64,000 nt of DNA from Sulfurovum sp. UBA12169. GTDB lineage: Bacteria; Campylobacterota; Campylobacteria; Campylobacterales; Sulfurovaceae. A model generated the notes under the pieces. It ran no database searches and was not told the DNA's origin. It was given only the letters and a program-made list of their open reading frames with translations. Within the stretch, counting starts at the first letter, position 1; each line of letters begins with the position of its first letter. Below, piece by piece: positions 8,150-17,756 of this stretch. Position numbers and translations under genes: made by a program. The stretch is taken from NCBI GenBank assembly GCA_002742845.1, contig DLUH01000005.1, positions 186,001-250,000 on the forward strand, given 5' to 3'.

Positions 8150-9268
8150 TTAAAGCATCTTCGCAAATTCACTGAACACATAAGCACTTTCATGAGGTCC
8201 CGGGCTTGCCTCGGGGTGATGCTGTACCGACATCGTCGGTGAATCATTGTAGCGAAGCCCTTCTATGGTATTGTCAAAAAGATTTATATGCGTAACCGAT
8301 GCCACTTCAATAATATTTTCAGGAACATTATAATTATGGTTCTGGGCGGTGATTTCTACTCTTCCTGACACCACATTTTTTACAGGGTGGTTCCCCCCGT
8401 GGTGACCAAACGGCAATTTGAACGTATCGTATCCATGTGCAATAGAAAGAAGCTGATGCCCTAGACAAATACCAAAAAGAGGCACTTTGGCTGCAATGAG
8501 TTTTCTGATCTTTTCGTGTTCTTCTTTTAGGATCAGCGGATCACCGGGACCGTTGGAAAGAAATACGCCGTCAACTTTTTTGTTCTTAAATTGTTCAATA
8601 ATCTCTTCGGCTCTCATGGCATTGGGTACCACTGTAACTTCCATGCCTGCATGAGTCAACTCATTGAGAATATTTCTTTTGATGCCAAAATCCAAAGCAA
8701 TGACTTTTTTGGTTGTTTGCGGGATATCGTAATCAAATTTTTCGATATTGTAGCGGGCCTCTTTATGAACATAAGACTCCTTAGTGCTTACTTGTTCAAT
8801 ATAGTTGATCTCTTCAATGCGCGGCGTGTGTGCCAATACATTTTTAAGCTCATCTTTGCTGTGAATTTCAGTAGAGGCAACCATCATCATCGCGCCTTCC
8901 TGGCGTAATACTTTAGTAATATAGCGTGTATCAATCTGTGTAATGCCAAGAACACCATGCTTTTTAAGCAGTATATCCAAGGATTCCTCGGATCTGAAAT
9001 TTGAAGGTCTATCTTGGTAGGAACGCACAATAACGCCTGCACAAAATGCCTGTTTACTTTCCATATCCTGTGCATTACAGCCTACATTTCCTATCTCAGG
9101 CATCGTAAACGTCACGAACTGTCCCGCGTAAGAAGGATCTGTTGCTATCTCCTGATATCCGGTTAAAGAAGTATTAAAAACACACTCACCAACCGACGTA
9201 CCCTCTGCTCCAAAACTTTTGCCTTCCAGGAGCAATCCATTCTCAAAATAAAGCGACACTTTTTTCAT
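8150..9268 (-). CDS. carA: Carbamoyl-phosphate synthase small (glutaminase) subunit
   Basis: The 372-residue amidotransferase subunit that hydrolyses glutamine and supplies ammonia to CarB for pyrimidine and arginine synthesis. The class I glutaminase nucleophile lies in FGICLGHQLLS, with the partner residues in HHPEASPGPH near the C terminus, and FNTSLTGYQEI marks the N-terminal CarA domain. The start MKKVSLYFENG at 9268 has a GGAAG ribosome-binding site; the longer frame starting eight codons earlier does not. carB is not in the window. Confidence 0.96.
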   Translation of the reverse strand: MKKVSLYFENGLLLEGKSFGAEGTSVGECVFNTSLTGYQEIATDPSYAGQFVTFTMPEIGNVGCNAQDMESKQAFCAGVIVRSYQDRPSNFRSEESLDILLKKHGVLGITQIDTRYITKVLRQEGAMMMVASTEIHSKDELKNVLAHTPRIEEINYIEQVSTKESYVHKEARYNIEKFDYDIPQTTKKVIALDFGIKRNILNELTHAGMEVTVVPNAMRAEEIIEQFKNKKVDGVFLSNGPGDPLILKEEHEKIRKLIAAKVPLFGICLGHQLLSIAHGYDTFKLPFGHHGGNHPVKNVVSGRVEITAQNHNYNVPENIIEVASVTHINLFDNTIEGLRYNDSPTMSVQHHPEASPGPHESAYVFSEFAKML

Positions 9269-9308
9269 CACACTTCCTTTTTCATTCTTCATACTTAATG
9301 CTTAATGC

Positions 9309-9860
9309 TTAAAGCATTCCTCTTTTTGCAAGTTCTTCTTGATAAAGTCTCTCATAGAGCAATTCATAGTCCTGAGAACCAGGGATAATTTCTTTTTTCA
9401 TGTTTTTAATCTTGCTGTAGACAATATCATCTATCTCTTCGTAAGCATTTGCGAAGGTCTTAAAAGATTTAAAAATGATATTTTTTACTTGATTTTCACT
9501 CACATCATATTCTGCCAGATAATTCTCATAAAGCTCATCCAAAATTTGGTGAGAAAGATCGTTATATCTATCATCATAGTTCATGATCACCCCAAATTCG
9601 GGCGCCATTTTCTTTTTGATCATAAAAAAGAGTTGTCTTTCGTCTGCATGCTGAAATTCTATCTCGCCGCTATTGACATCAAGTATCTCTTTGACTTTGG
9701 CATCCAATGCCTGTTCTTTTTTCAAATTTTCATCAATGATTGCTTTGCACGCTTCTACGACAGCTTCTCTTCCCTTGGGCAATTTGACAAAAGGAGCATT
9801 GGCCAGGTCGATCCCGATTTTGGTTGCTACATATCCTGTTTGTTGTGGTTTAAGTCTCAT
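9309..9860 (-). CDS. DUF507 family protein
   Basis: A 183-residue protein starting MRLKPQQTGYVATKIGIDL. It matches the DUF507 family, conserved in Campylobacterota and some other lineages, of unknown function. It looks soluble and rich in charged helices. The start at 9860 has AAGGA seven bases upstream and avoids the overlap with purA that a longer frame would give. It sits between purA and carA with short spacers, so it is probably co-transcribed with nucleotide synthesis genes; no link in function is shown. Confidence 0.8.
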   Translation of the reverse strand: MRLKPQQTGYVATKIGIDLANAPFVKLPKGREAVVEACKAIIDENLKKEQALDAKVKEILDVNSGEIEFQHADERQLFFMIKKKMAPEFGVIMNYDDRYNDLSHQILDELYENYLAEYDVSENQVKNIIFKSFKTFANAYEEIDDIVYSKIKNMKKEIIPGSQDYELLYERLYQEELAKRGML

Positions 9861-9897
9861 CATTGCATCCTTTTTAAATTGTTCATTACCTAAAATA

Positions 9898-11154
<1,257 letters not shown>

Positions 11155-12009
11155 TTACTCCCTACTCATTTTTTCCATTTTATACGTGATACACTCATCT
11201 GTGTAAAGTGCAAATCCTGCTGCCTCTACATTGTCAATCGTATAAATACCGCCTGTGGCCAAAAGTGCATTCCCTTCAAACATTCTAAATGTCAAAGAAT
11301 CATAATATCTCAATTTTGCATAAAAAAGCGGGGAAATTACCATTGTTGTATCATTTACTTTTTGTGCAGCTACTTTTATCTTTTCTAATTCTACTCTAAT
11401 ATCTTTAGGAAAAACACTCAAATCTTTAAGATCATCCACACTGTTGATGCTTACCAATGATTCCATCCAGGGTAGATTTACAGAGAGAATCTGCTCTATA
11501 TGCATTGATTTCAATACTTCAAGAGAAATACCGTATTTCTCATTGAGCAGATGAGGAATACGGATATTGGATATTTGGATAATGGGTTTGATATCAAGTT
11601 TTTTTAAAAGTGCGACCGTTATTTGTGCCACTTCTTCAAAGCTGCCGTCTATGATTTCAGCTCCAATCTGATACTGTTCTTTTGTCGGATAAGCAACGGT
11701 GGGCTGGATATAAAACCATTTTTTTGACTCCATGCTTCGTCCCAGTCTTTTTGTTACGATACGCACAACATCGGCTGTAGAGTCTGCACGCAAAGTCACC
11801 TCATGATTGCTCTCATCATTAAGGCGCACAAGCGTATTGCTCTTTTCAAAAGATTCATGCTGATGGTAAGAAAAAATCGGGGTAACGATCTCTTCAAACC
11901 CAAGTGTCGCCAATACATCGCTTGCACTGTTTTCAATCTCTCTTTTGAGTTTTGCACTCTTCCCGAAGTAAAGCCGACTGCCGCTAGGAATTTCATGTTC
12001 AAATATCAT
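11155..12009 (-). CDS. hisZ: ATP phosphoribosyltransferase regulatory subunit (HisRS-like)
   Basis: A 284-residue class II aminoacyl-tRNA synthetase-like protein. The core contains FEEIVTPIFSYH (motif 1 region) and EVTLRADSTADVVRIVTKRL with FYIQPTVAYP (motif 2 region), as in HisZ. HisZ binds the short form of HisG and is needed for the first step of histidine synthesis. It is shorter than true HisRS (about 420 residues) and lacks the anticodon-binding domain. hisG is not in this window, so pairing with it is inferred. Confidence 0.8.
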   Translation of the reverse strand: MIFEHEIPSGSRLYFGKSAKLKREIENSASDVLATLGFEEIVTPIFSYHQHESFEKSNTLVRLNDESNHEVTLRADSTADVVRIVTKRLGRSMESKKWFYIQPTVAYPTKEQYQIGAEIIDGSFEEVAQITVALLKKLDIKPIIQISNIRIPHLLNEKYGISLEVLKSMHIEQILSVNLPWMESLVSINSVDDLKDLSVFPKDIRVELEKIKVAAQKVNDTTMVISPLFYAKLRYYDSLTFRMFEGNALLATGGIYTIDNVEAAGFALYTDECITYKMEKMSRE

Positions 12010-12015
12010 CGAGGA

Positions 12016-13119
12016 TTATGCCTTAAAATAGGTTTCGTTAAACATGCGGCTGGCTGCACCGTCAAATACTCTTCTTCCAAGCTCATCAAGTGCCAGCTCT
12101 ACCGCGTTGACTACCCATGCAGACTCATATACCGGTATGAGCCCCATTTGATTAATGCGGAAAATCTTTCCCTTGAGATGATCTTGGCCGCCGGCTATGT
12201 TGACTCCGTATTTTGTTTTAAGAAGTTTTCGTATGGCTTCAGCATCCTCATCACATACTGTGCTCATAGCAAGTGCGGGTACTTTAGGGTACATGGTAAA
12301 ACCTATAGCTTCAAGCGCAGCCTGAGTTGCTTTTGCCCGTTTTGCAGTGGCTTTGTACAGCGCGTCAATCCCTTCTTTGTCGATTTCATCAAAAATTGCA
12401 TTCAGCCCGATAATCAACGTGGTGGCTGCTGTCCATGCGGTTGTATTTTTCTGCTGATTTTTGATTTCGATGGCAAGATTGAAATAATAATCTTTGCCTT
12501 TCCCTATTTTTTCTACTGCTTTATTTGAAAGACCTATCATTGCAAGTCCCGGAGGGAGCATCAATGCCTTTTGACTTCCTGTAATCAGGGCATCAATATG
12601 CGATACATCAATCTTTTCTACTCCCACAGCCGTAATGCCGTCTGCTATGATCATGATTTGGGGATTGATCTCTTTGGCGCGTTTGGCTATCGCTTCGACG
12701 GGATGCCTAAGTCCTCCTGCGCTTTCGCATACTTGGATAAAAATCGCATCAACCTCTTTATTTTCATGCAAAACTTTTTCTACATCTGCCACAGTTGCCG
12801 GAGTATCCCATTCATAGCAAAGCTCTATCTTCTCTCTGCCCATTGCATCTGCAATTTTTCCAAAACGCTCACCAAATTTGCCTGCATTTATTGTCAATGC
12901 TTTTTTTTCACATAAGTTGATCATGCATGCTTGCATTGCTCCCGTTCCTGAGCTGGCAACCATCACACATTCATCCATACCCAATAAGGACAATAAACGT
13001 TTTCGTGCTTCTTGAAAGATGGCTTCAAATTCGGGCGTTCTATGGTGTAGCGTAGGGGTTGCCATTGCTTGGCGCACAGATTCGGGTACAGGAGTTGGTC
13101 CGGGAGTAAAAAGTAACAT
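12016..13119 (-). CDS. Class V aminotransferase (alanine-glyoxylate/serine-pyruvate type)
   Basis: A 367-residue PLP enzyme. It opens LLFTPGPTPVPESVRQAM, typical of the alanine-glyoxylate/serine-pyruvate group and the related 'soluble hydrogenase 42 kDa subunit' family. The PLP lysine is in TGSQKALMLPPG and the cofactor aspartate in MIIADGITAVG. Substrate cannot be fixed from sequence; glycine/serine metabolism is most likely. It lies six bases upstream of hisZ and appears to head the hisZ-purA run. Confidence 0.85.
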   Translation of the reverse strand: MLLFTPGPTPVPESVRQAMATPTLHHRTPEFEAIFQEARKRLLSLLGMDECVMVASSGTGAMQACMINLCEKKALTINAGKFGERFGKIADAMGREKIELCYEWDTPATVADVEKVLHENKEVDAIFIQVCESAGGLRHPVEAIAKRAKEINPQIMIIADGITAVGVEKIDVSHIDALITGSQKALMLPPGLAMIGLSNKAVEKIGKGKDYYFNLAIEIKNQQKNTTAWTAATTLIIGLNAIFDEIDKEGIDALYKATAKRAKATQAALEAIGFTMYPKVPALAMSTVCDEDAEAIRKLLKTKYGVNIAGGQDHLKGKIFRINQMGLIPVYESAWVVNAVELALDELGRRVFDGAASRMFNETYFKA

Positions 13120-13219
13120 AACGATCCTCTAATTTCAGTTTATATGATTACATAATTAGTGGCGATTATATCCAAAATGAGGTTAGAGGAGGGTAAGAAA
13201 TTCTCTCCTCTTGTTTGAT

Positions 13220-13753
13220 TTATTGATACGTAACAGAAAATTCAATTGCTACATCCTGCCATGTTTTTCCTTCATGAAGATCATAGCATGCTTTGTTAAT
13301 CTCCTGAAGTGAAGGAATCATTTTAAAATCTGCCAAATCAATATATCCGTTTGCTTGAACAAAATTATCATTTACTTTATAGTGCATAGGCACTTCAATG
13401 CTTTGATGATTCATTGTGATTTTAACCACAAGCATAGCCTCTTTGACGGAGACGATTTGTGCTTCTATGAGAGCATTGGATTGCACATTAAAAAATGCGT
13501 TAACAAGCTTCTCATCTCGTTCTTTGTGAGCACTGTTGACACTGCCGGTATTGATGTTTGCTTTAAGCCCTTCAAGCATCTCTTGTACATTTTTTGCCTC
13601 TTTTTTGCCCGAAAGTTCAATCGCATCAAACCCTCCGGACACACCTGCTTTGGAGGGTGTTTTAAATGCTGTAAATTTCACACTCACGTTTGTTGGCTCA
13701 TACGCAAATAAAACTGCGGTTGCCATCACAAATATCATTATTGTTTTTTTCAT
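13220..13753 (-). CDS. YceI-like periplasmic protein
   Basis: A 177-residue protein with a signal peptide (MKKTIMIFVMATAVLFA) followed by a YceI-like beta-barrel: VSVKFTAFKTPSKAGVSGGFD, then paired strands ending DLHEGKTWQDVAIEFSVTY. YceI proteins are periplasmic lipocalin-like proteins that bind polyisoprenoids. The repeated 'ANINTGSVNSAHKERDEKL' region corresponds to the conserved LDxxSVxTxxxxRDxxL part. It appears monocistronic, with AAAAGGA before the ATG. Confidence 0.8.
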   Translation of the reverse strand: MKKTIMIFVMATAVLFAYEPTNVSVKFTAFKTPSKAGVSGGFDAIELSGKKEAKNVQEMLEGLKANINTGSVNSAHKERDEKLVNAFFNVQSNALIEAQIVSVKEAMLVVKITMNHQSIEVPMHYKVNDNFVQANGYIDLADFKMIPSLQEINKACYDLHEGKTWQDVAIEFSVTYQ

Positions 13754-13822
13754 TTTTTATCCTTTTGGGTTTATCTAAAATTATTTTACTCTTTTTAACA
13801 TAAAAAAAAGAAATTTTTTATA

Positions 13823-15658
13823 TTAATCTAAAGTGATAATCTGCTGGCCGATCTCCTGATATTTTTTATAATAATATTCCACAAAATTGCGGACATTCTC
13901 TTTTTGGGGGAGATATATGCCGCTATGCTTAATCGCATACTCGCTTAGGTAGATGGCGGCATCTTTTTTATCCAAATAATGCTTTGCAAGTTTTTGATAT
14001 GCCAAAATATAGGTTTCCTTCATGCTTTCATAGCACTCATAGTGGATCTGTATCGTTTTATCAAAAGTCACTACGCCTGACTCAAAAAGAATGGCCAAAT
14101 GAATCAAACCCTCACAATAGTAAGGCAGCACTTCTCCCACTTCACGCCATGCCATAAGACCTACCGCACGTGAAACCAAATCATCAATGACATGCGTCTT
14201 AAGAGACTCTTTTTCGTGATAAAAAAATGCCATCAGACCGCCTGCTGTTGCCTTAAACTCTTCTATATTTTTAAATTGGCCGGTACCGTTCATCTTTGTT
14301 TCTGTGTCTGAATCTATCCATAAAATATGTCCAAACTCATGCCCTATTGTAGAGATATCATATAGCTCATGCCACAATTTTGGTTCATTTTCAATCAATG
14401 CTCTTTGTTTTTTTACAAAAGATTCTGTCATTATTTCCACATTTAGTTTCATAATCGGTTTAGATCTTTTGCTTTCCATAACAAAATCCGCATAGGCAAA
14501 TATTTTTTTGCCCAATTCGCTAGATACCTCTTCGTCGTTGGGAACAACCTGCGCCGAAAAAAGTCCGTTAAATTCCGCGCCGTAGTAAAGCATCGGCTGC
14601 CCTATATAAAGCTGTGTTTCTCTAACCTGCATAAGATTTTTTGAGATAATGCGATGCGCTGTCTCTCCAAATTCCTGAGCCATCCTTGAAGCAAAGTCTT
14701 GAATATTCTCTCTGGTATGGGAGTTTTCCTGAAGTCCGGGATTTATGATACGCAAATCCCATTCCAATGCAACAGCTTTTCTGTAATGGTCCTCATAATA
14801 CTCCAAAGGATGTCCTATTTGCAAAGGTGTTGTCACTTTCATCCATGCCCTGTCCACATTGGCCCAATATTCGATAAGCTCATCGGGATTGGTATGAGAA
14901 AAGGCGATATTGATGGCTATCAAATAATCCAGCCATGCCTCTTTTTGCCCAAACACCTCATCTTCAAGTGTTGCAAGCACTTCTATAAAAATACCCAAAG
15001 CCTCTTTTACGTGGGCTATTTCTTCTTTAAAAGCCTCGGCATACGAAACTCTTTTAAACTGCCCGTTTTTATCTTGGTGCAGCACAGAATAACAACGGTC
15101 TCCAATTTCGCCGCGGCTGTTTACGTCCAGCAGAGATTCGTTTTGAAGTTTTTCAAAAATTTTCTCCTCGTCTCCGTTAAAAAGGGTAAAAAGTTCACGG
15201 TTTATTCCGTAAATGATATGTGAAGTCCACGCACTTTGCCATCCGCTCATCGCAATCCCCACCGCATGTGTGCCTGAAATAATTGCGCGGTAAAACGGTG
15301 TAAGAAGCTGTGCCTCTTCTATCCATGAGACAAATGCCGCATGCCGCTTAAGATACATATTGCTCACAAAACGATAAGCCTGTTCTTTTTTGTCTATCCT
15401 CTCTTCTTGGTTTATATTTTCTTTTTGGAGTATCTGCTCAAGCGCATCTTCCCGAAGATTTACGATGCGGGTCAAGGCGGCCATGATTGTTTCATCATCT
15501 TTTTTTAGATCAAGATATGCCAAAAAATCATCTACAAGTTTTGATGCCTCATCATGTCCGCCATCAAGCAGTCTGTAAAATCCGTTAAGAGTTTTCTGCC
15601 TTTTTTGAAGCTCGTCATATATCTTTTGCAAATCTTCCGTAAATTGTTGTTTTGTCAT
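13823..15658 (-). CDS. ciaB: CiaB family protein with zinc-metallopeptidase-like motif
   Basis: A 611-residue soluble protein of the CiaB family, named after the Campylobacter invasion antigen but present in many non-pathogenic Campylobacterota. No signal peptide or membrane helix is seen. The sequence holds HEFGH at residues 440-444 and EEFKA at 466-470, the layout of a gluzincin active site (HExxH plus a downstream glutamate), resembling M49-type peptidases. It starts two bases after rdgB, so the two genes are co-transcribed. Family is firm; enzyme activity is inferred. Confidence 0.88.
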   Translation of the reverse strand: MTKQQFTEDLQKIYDELQKRQKTLNGFYRLLDGGHDEASKLVDDFLAYLDLKKDDETIMAALTRIVNLREDALEQILQKENINQEERIDKKEQAYRFVSNMYLKRHAAFVSWIEEAQLLTPFYRAIISGTHAVGIAMSGWQSAWTSHIIYGINRELFTLFNGDEEKIFEKLQNESLLDVNSRGEIGDRCYSVLHQDKNGQFKRVSYAEAFKEEIAHVKEALGIFIEVLATLEDEVFGQKEAWLDYLIAINIAFSHTNPDELIEYWANVDRAWMKVTTPLQIGHPLEYYEDHYRKAVALEWDLRIINPGLQENSHTRENIQDFASRMAQEFGETAHRIISKNLMQVRETQLYIGQPMLYYGAEFNGLFSAQVVPNDEEVSSELGKKIFAYADFVMESKRSKPIMKLNVEIMTESFVKKQRALIENEPKLWHELYDISTIGHEFGHILWIDSDTETKMNGTGQFKNIEEFKATAGGLMAFFYHEKESLKTHVIDDLVSRAVGLMAWREVGEVLPYYCEGLIHLAILFESGVVTFDKTIQIHYECYESMKETYILAYQKLAKHYLDKKDAAIYLSEYAIKHSGIYLPQKENVRNFVEYYYKKYQEIGQQIITLD

Positions 15659-15660
15659 TT

Positions 15661-16275
15661 CTAATTACCTTGTTTTTGCTTTAGCATTTTAATGATAGGC
15701 CGTGCCAGCTCCAAAGCTTTTGCTCTATGTGAAATCTCTTTTTTGATCTCCTCGTCAAGCTCACCCAATGTCAAATGATATCCAAGCGGAATAAACATCG
15801 GATCATACCCAAAACCTTTTTCTCCGCGTGCTTCATCTATGGCTTCCCCATGCATCCAGCCATGCACTACATAGTCGCCATATTTTGAAACAATCGCGAT
15901 CGCAGCTGTATAGTAAGCGCAAGTGCGCTCTAAGCCTTTTTCCTTAAGCGTTGCAATGAGCTTGGAGAGATTTTCTTTGTCTGTTGCCTTTTCGCCAGCG
16001 TACCTCGCAGAATAAATACCCGGAACTCCGCCTAGTGCAGGCAAAGAAATACCGCTGTCATCGGCTATTACTATATAGGATTCTGTCGGCCTTTCTTTGG
16101 CTAATTTTTCATAGATGGTTCGTGCTTTAATAAGCGCATTTGCACTAAAAGTATCTCCGTCTTCCACAATCTCCATCTCGCCCAGCAATACAGAAAAAGC
16201 TACCACTTCATCCCGGCACATCTCTTTAAACTCTCGCAATTTACCTTTATTCCCTGTTGCCAACACCAATTTCAT
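15661..16275 (-). CDS. rdgB: XTP/dITP diphosphatase (RdgB/HAM1)
   Basis: A 204-residue house-cleaning pyrophosphatase that removes non-canonical purine triphosphates such as dITP and XTP. Signature segments are [14 protein letters not shown] at the N terminus, [25 protein letters not shown], and [10 protein letters not shown] with SHRAKAL near the C terminus. It is the first gene of a pair with ciaB and is divergent from the MFS gene. Confidence 0.96.
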   Translation of the reverse strand: MKLVLATGNKGKLREFKEMCRDEVVAFSVLLGEMEIVEDGDTFSANALIKARTIYEKLAKERPTESYIVIADDSGISLPALGGVPGIYSARYAGEKATDKENLSKLIATLKEKGLERTCAYYTAAIAIVSKYGDYVVHGWMHGEAIDEARGEKGFGYDPMFIPLGYHLTLGELDEEIKKEISHRAKALELARPIIKMLKQKQGN

Positions 16276-16364
16276 CCCACTTTCTCCTTTTTAAAAAACA
16301 AAACTACCTACGTAATAAAAAACGATATCCTTGCTTTTATCATCTACTCTTAACTTTTTTGGAA

Positions 16365-16370
16365 TATAAT
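16365..16370 (+). promoter_or_regulatory. -10 box for the MFS transporter gene
   Basis: TATAAT 33 bases upstream of the ATG at 16403, in the divergent spacer between rdgB and the transporter. It is preceded by T-rich tracts rather than a -35 consensus. GAGG lies upstream of the start codon. Confidence 0.55.
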
Positions 16371-16402
16371 AGGACAAATTTTATCTAAATAGAGGTATCA
16401 CT

Positions 16403-17734
16403 ATGTTTAAACAAATACTGCCGCTAAGTTTGATTGTGGGACTTAGATTTTTTGGACTTTTCGTTGTTCTTCCTGTACTCTCTGTATATGCCCTGGAGAT
16501 GGAAGGTGCTACCTCATTTCTGGCAGGGCTTGTGGTGGGCGGTTATGCACTCGCACAGGTGCTTCTTCAGGTCCCTTTTGGTCTCATGAGCGATAAAATA
16601 GGACGCAAAAAAACATTGCTTTTCGGACTTTTAATTTTTATTGCAGGTTCAATTCTCTGTGCGCTTAGTGACAATATCTATATGCTTCTTGCAGGGCGTT
16701 TCTTGCAGGGTGCGGGAGCTATCGGTGCAGTAGTTACCGCCATGATAGCCGATCTTGTAAAGGAGGAACAAAGAGCTCATGCCATGGCGATCATGGGCGG
16801 AACGATTGCGCTTAGTTTTGCAGCTGCGATGATTATCGCACCGGTTGTCGGCGGTCACTGGGGGATAGATAAACTTTTCTGGCTCACAGCGATCCTGTCT
16901 GTGATGGCCATAGGTATCCTCTTTACTGCTGTGCCGCAGCCTCCAAAAATTATACACAGCTATGAGGAAGAGGAATCCAAAATGATCGAAGTCTTTAAAG
17001 ATAAATCTTTAACAAGGATGTATATCACCTTTTTGTTTCACTCTTCCATTATGACCATGGCATTTTTTATCATCCCTCTTGTAATGACACAAAATCTTAC
17101 AGAAGGCGGATTTGGTTGGGAAAAAGCAGAGCTTTGGAAAGTCTATCTGCCTGCAATGTTTTTTGGGCTTTTATCCATGGGGCCTGCGGCTGTATTTGGA
17201 GAGAAGTACGGCAAGGGCAGGCAGGTTTTCATGATCTCTGTTGTGGTGATATTTTTGGGCTTTTTGGCAATGGGATTTGCTTCTGCCCCTTGGGTATTTA
17301 TCCTGGGCGTGGTGCTTTTTTTTATCGGGTTTAATATGTTTGAGCCGCTTCTGCAAAGCTTTGTAAGCAAATTTGCTAAAGTGCATCAAAAAGGTGCTGC
17401 CTTGGGTGTGGCAAATACGTTTGCTTATATGGGTATCTTCTTGGGCGGTCTTTTTGCAGGGTACATCATGCAGCACTATGATCGGTCTATACTTGCCGCG
17501 AGTGTTGCGATACTCTCCGTTTTCTGGTTTATTTGGGTTGCAACCATGCCAAACCCCAACAATAGGGGCAACGTCTACGTGTCGCTTGATCTTTTCGATA
17601 GGGAAAAAATAACTATTCTTAGACACCACAAAGCTATCGTAGAAACCTATATCAATGAAACAGAAAATATTGCAATTATCAAATATGAAAAAGAGTTGAT
17701 TGACGAGGATGAGATTAGAGGTATGCTGAGCTAA
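16403..17734 (+). CDS. MFS transporter, YajR-like with C-terminal ferredoxin-like domain
   Basis: A 443-residue major facilitator with about 12 helices. The loop 2-3 motif GLMSDKIGRKKTLLFG is conserved, as is RFLQGAGAIGAVVTAMIADL in helix 4. After the last helix (about residue 380) comes a soluble tail (VYVSLDLFDRE ... DEDEIRGMLS) whose length and alternating pattern resemble the YAM domain of E. coli YajR. Substrate is unknown. The gene stands alone and ends at a strong hairpin shared with the convergent tkt gene. Confidence 0.85.
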   Translation: MFKQILPLSLIVGLRFFGLFVVLPVLSVYALEMEGATSFLAGLVVGGYALAQVLLQVPFGLMSDKIGRKKTLLFGLLIFIAGSILCALSDNIYMLLAGRFLQGAGAIGAVVTAMIADLVKEEQRAHAMAIMGGTIALSFAAAMIIAPVVGGHWGIDKLFWLTAILSVMAIGILFTAVPQPPKIIHSYEEEESKMIEVFKDKSLTRMYITFLFHSSIMTMAFFIIPLVMTQNLTEGGFGWEKAELWKVYLPAMFFGLLSMGPAAVFGEKYGKGRQVFMISVVVIFLGFLAMGFASAPWVFILGVVLFFIGFNMFEPLLQSFVSKFAKVHQKGAALGVANTFAYMGIFLGGLFAGYIMQHYDRSILAASVAILSVFWFIWVATMPNPNNRGNVYVSLDLFDREKITILRHHKAIVETYINETENIAIIKYEKELIDEDEIRGMLS

Positions 17735-17756
17735 TGCTTAGCATACCGATTTTTTT
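17721..17756 (+). terminator. Rho-independent terminator of the MFS gene
   Basis: An 11-bp stem (GTATGCTGAGC, 17721-17731, with GCTTAGCATAC, 17736-17746, one G-U pair), loop TAAT and a downstream T run at 17750-17756. The stop codon TAA forms part of the loop. It separates the MFS gene from tkt, which ends at 17755. Confidence 0.85.

Noticed and set aside
13180-13219. Terminator after yceI
   Set aside because: A seven-base AGAGGAG/CTCCTCT pairing exists, but no T run follows on the yceI strand.
13823-15658. ciaB as a sign of a pathogen
   Set aside because: CiaB homologues occur widely in non-pathogenic Campylobacterota; nothing else in the window points to host invasion.
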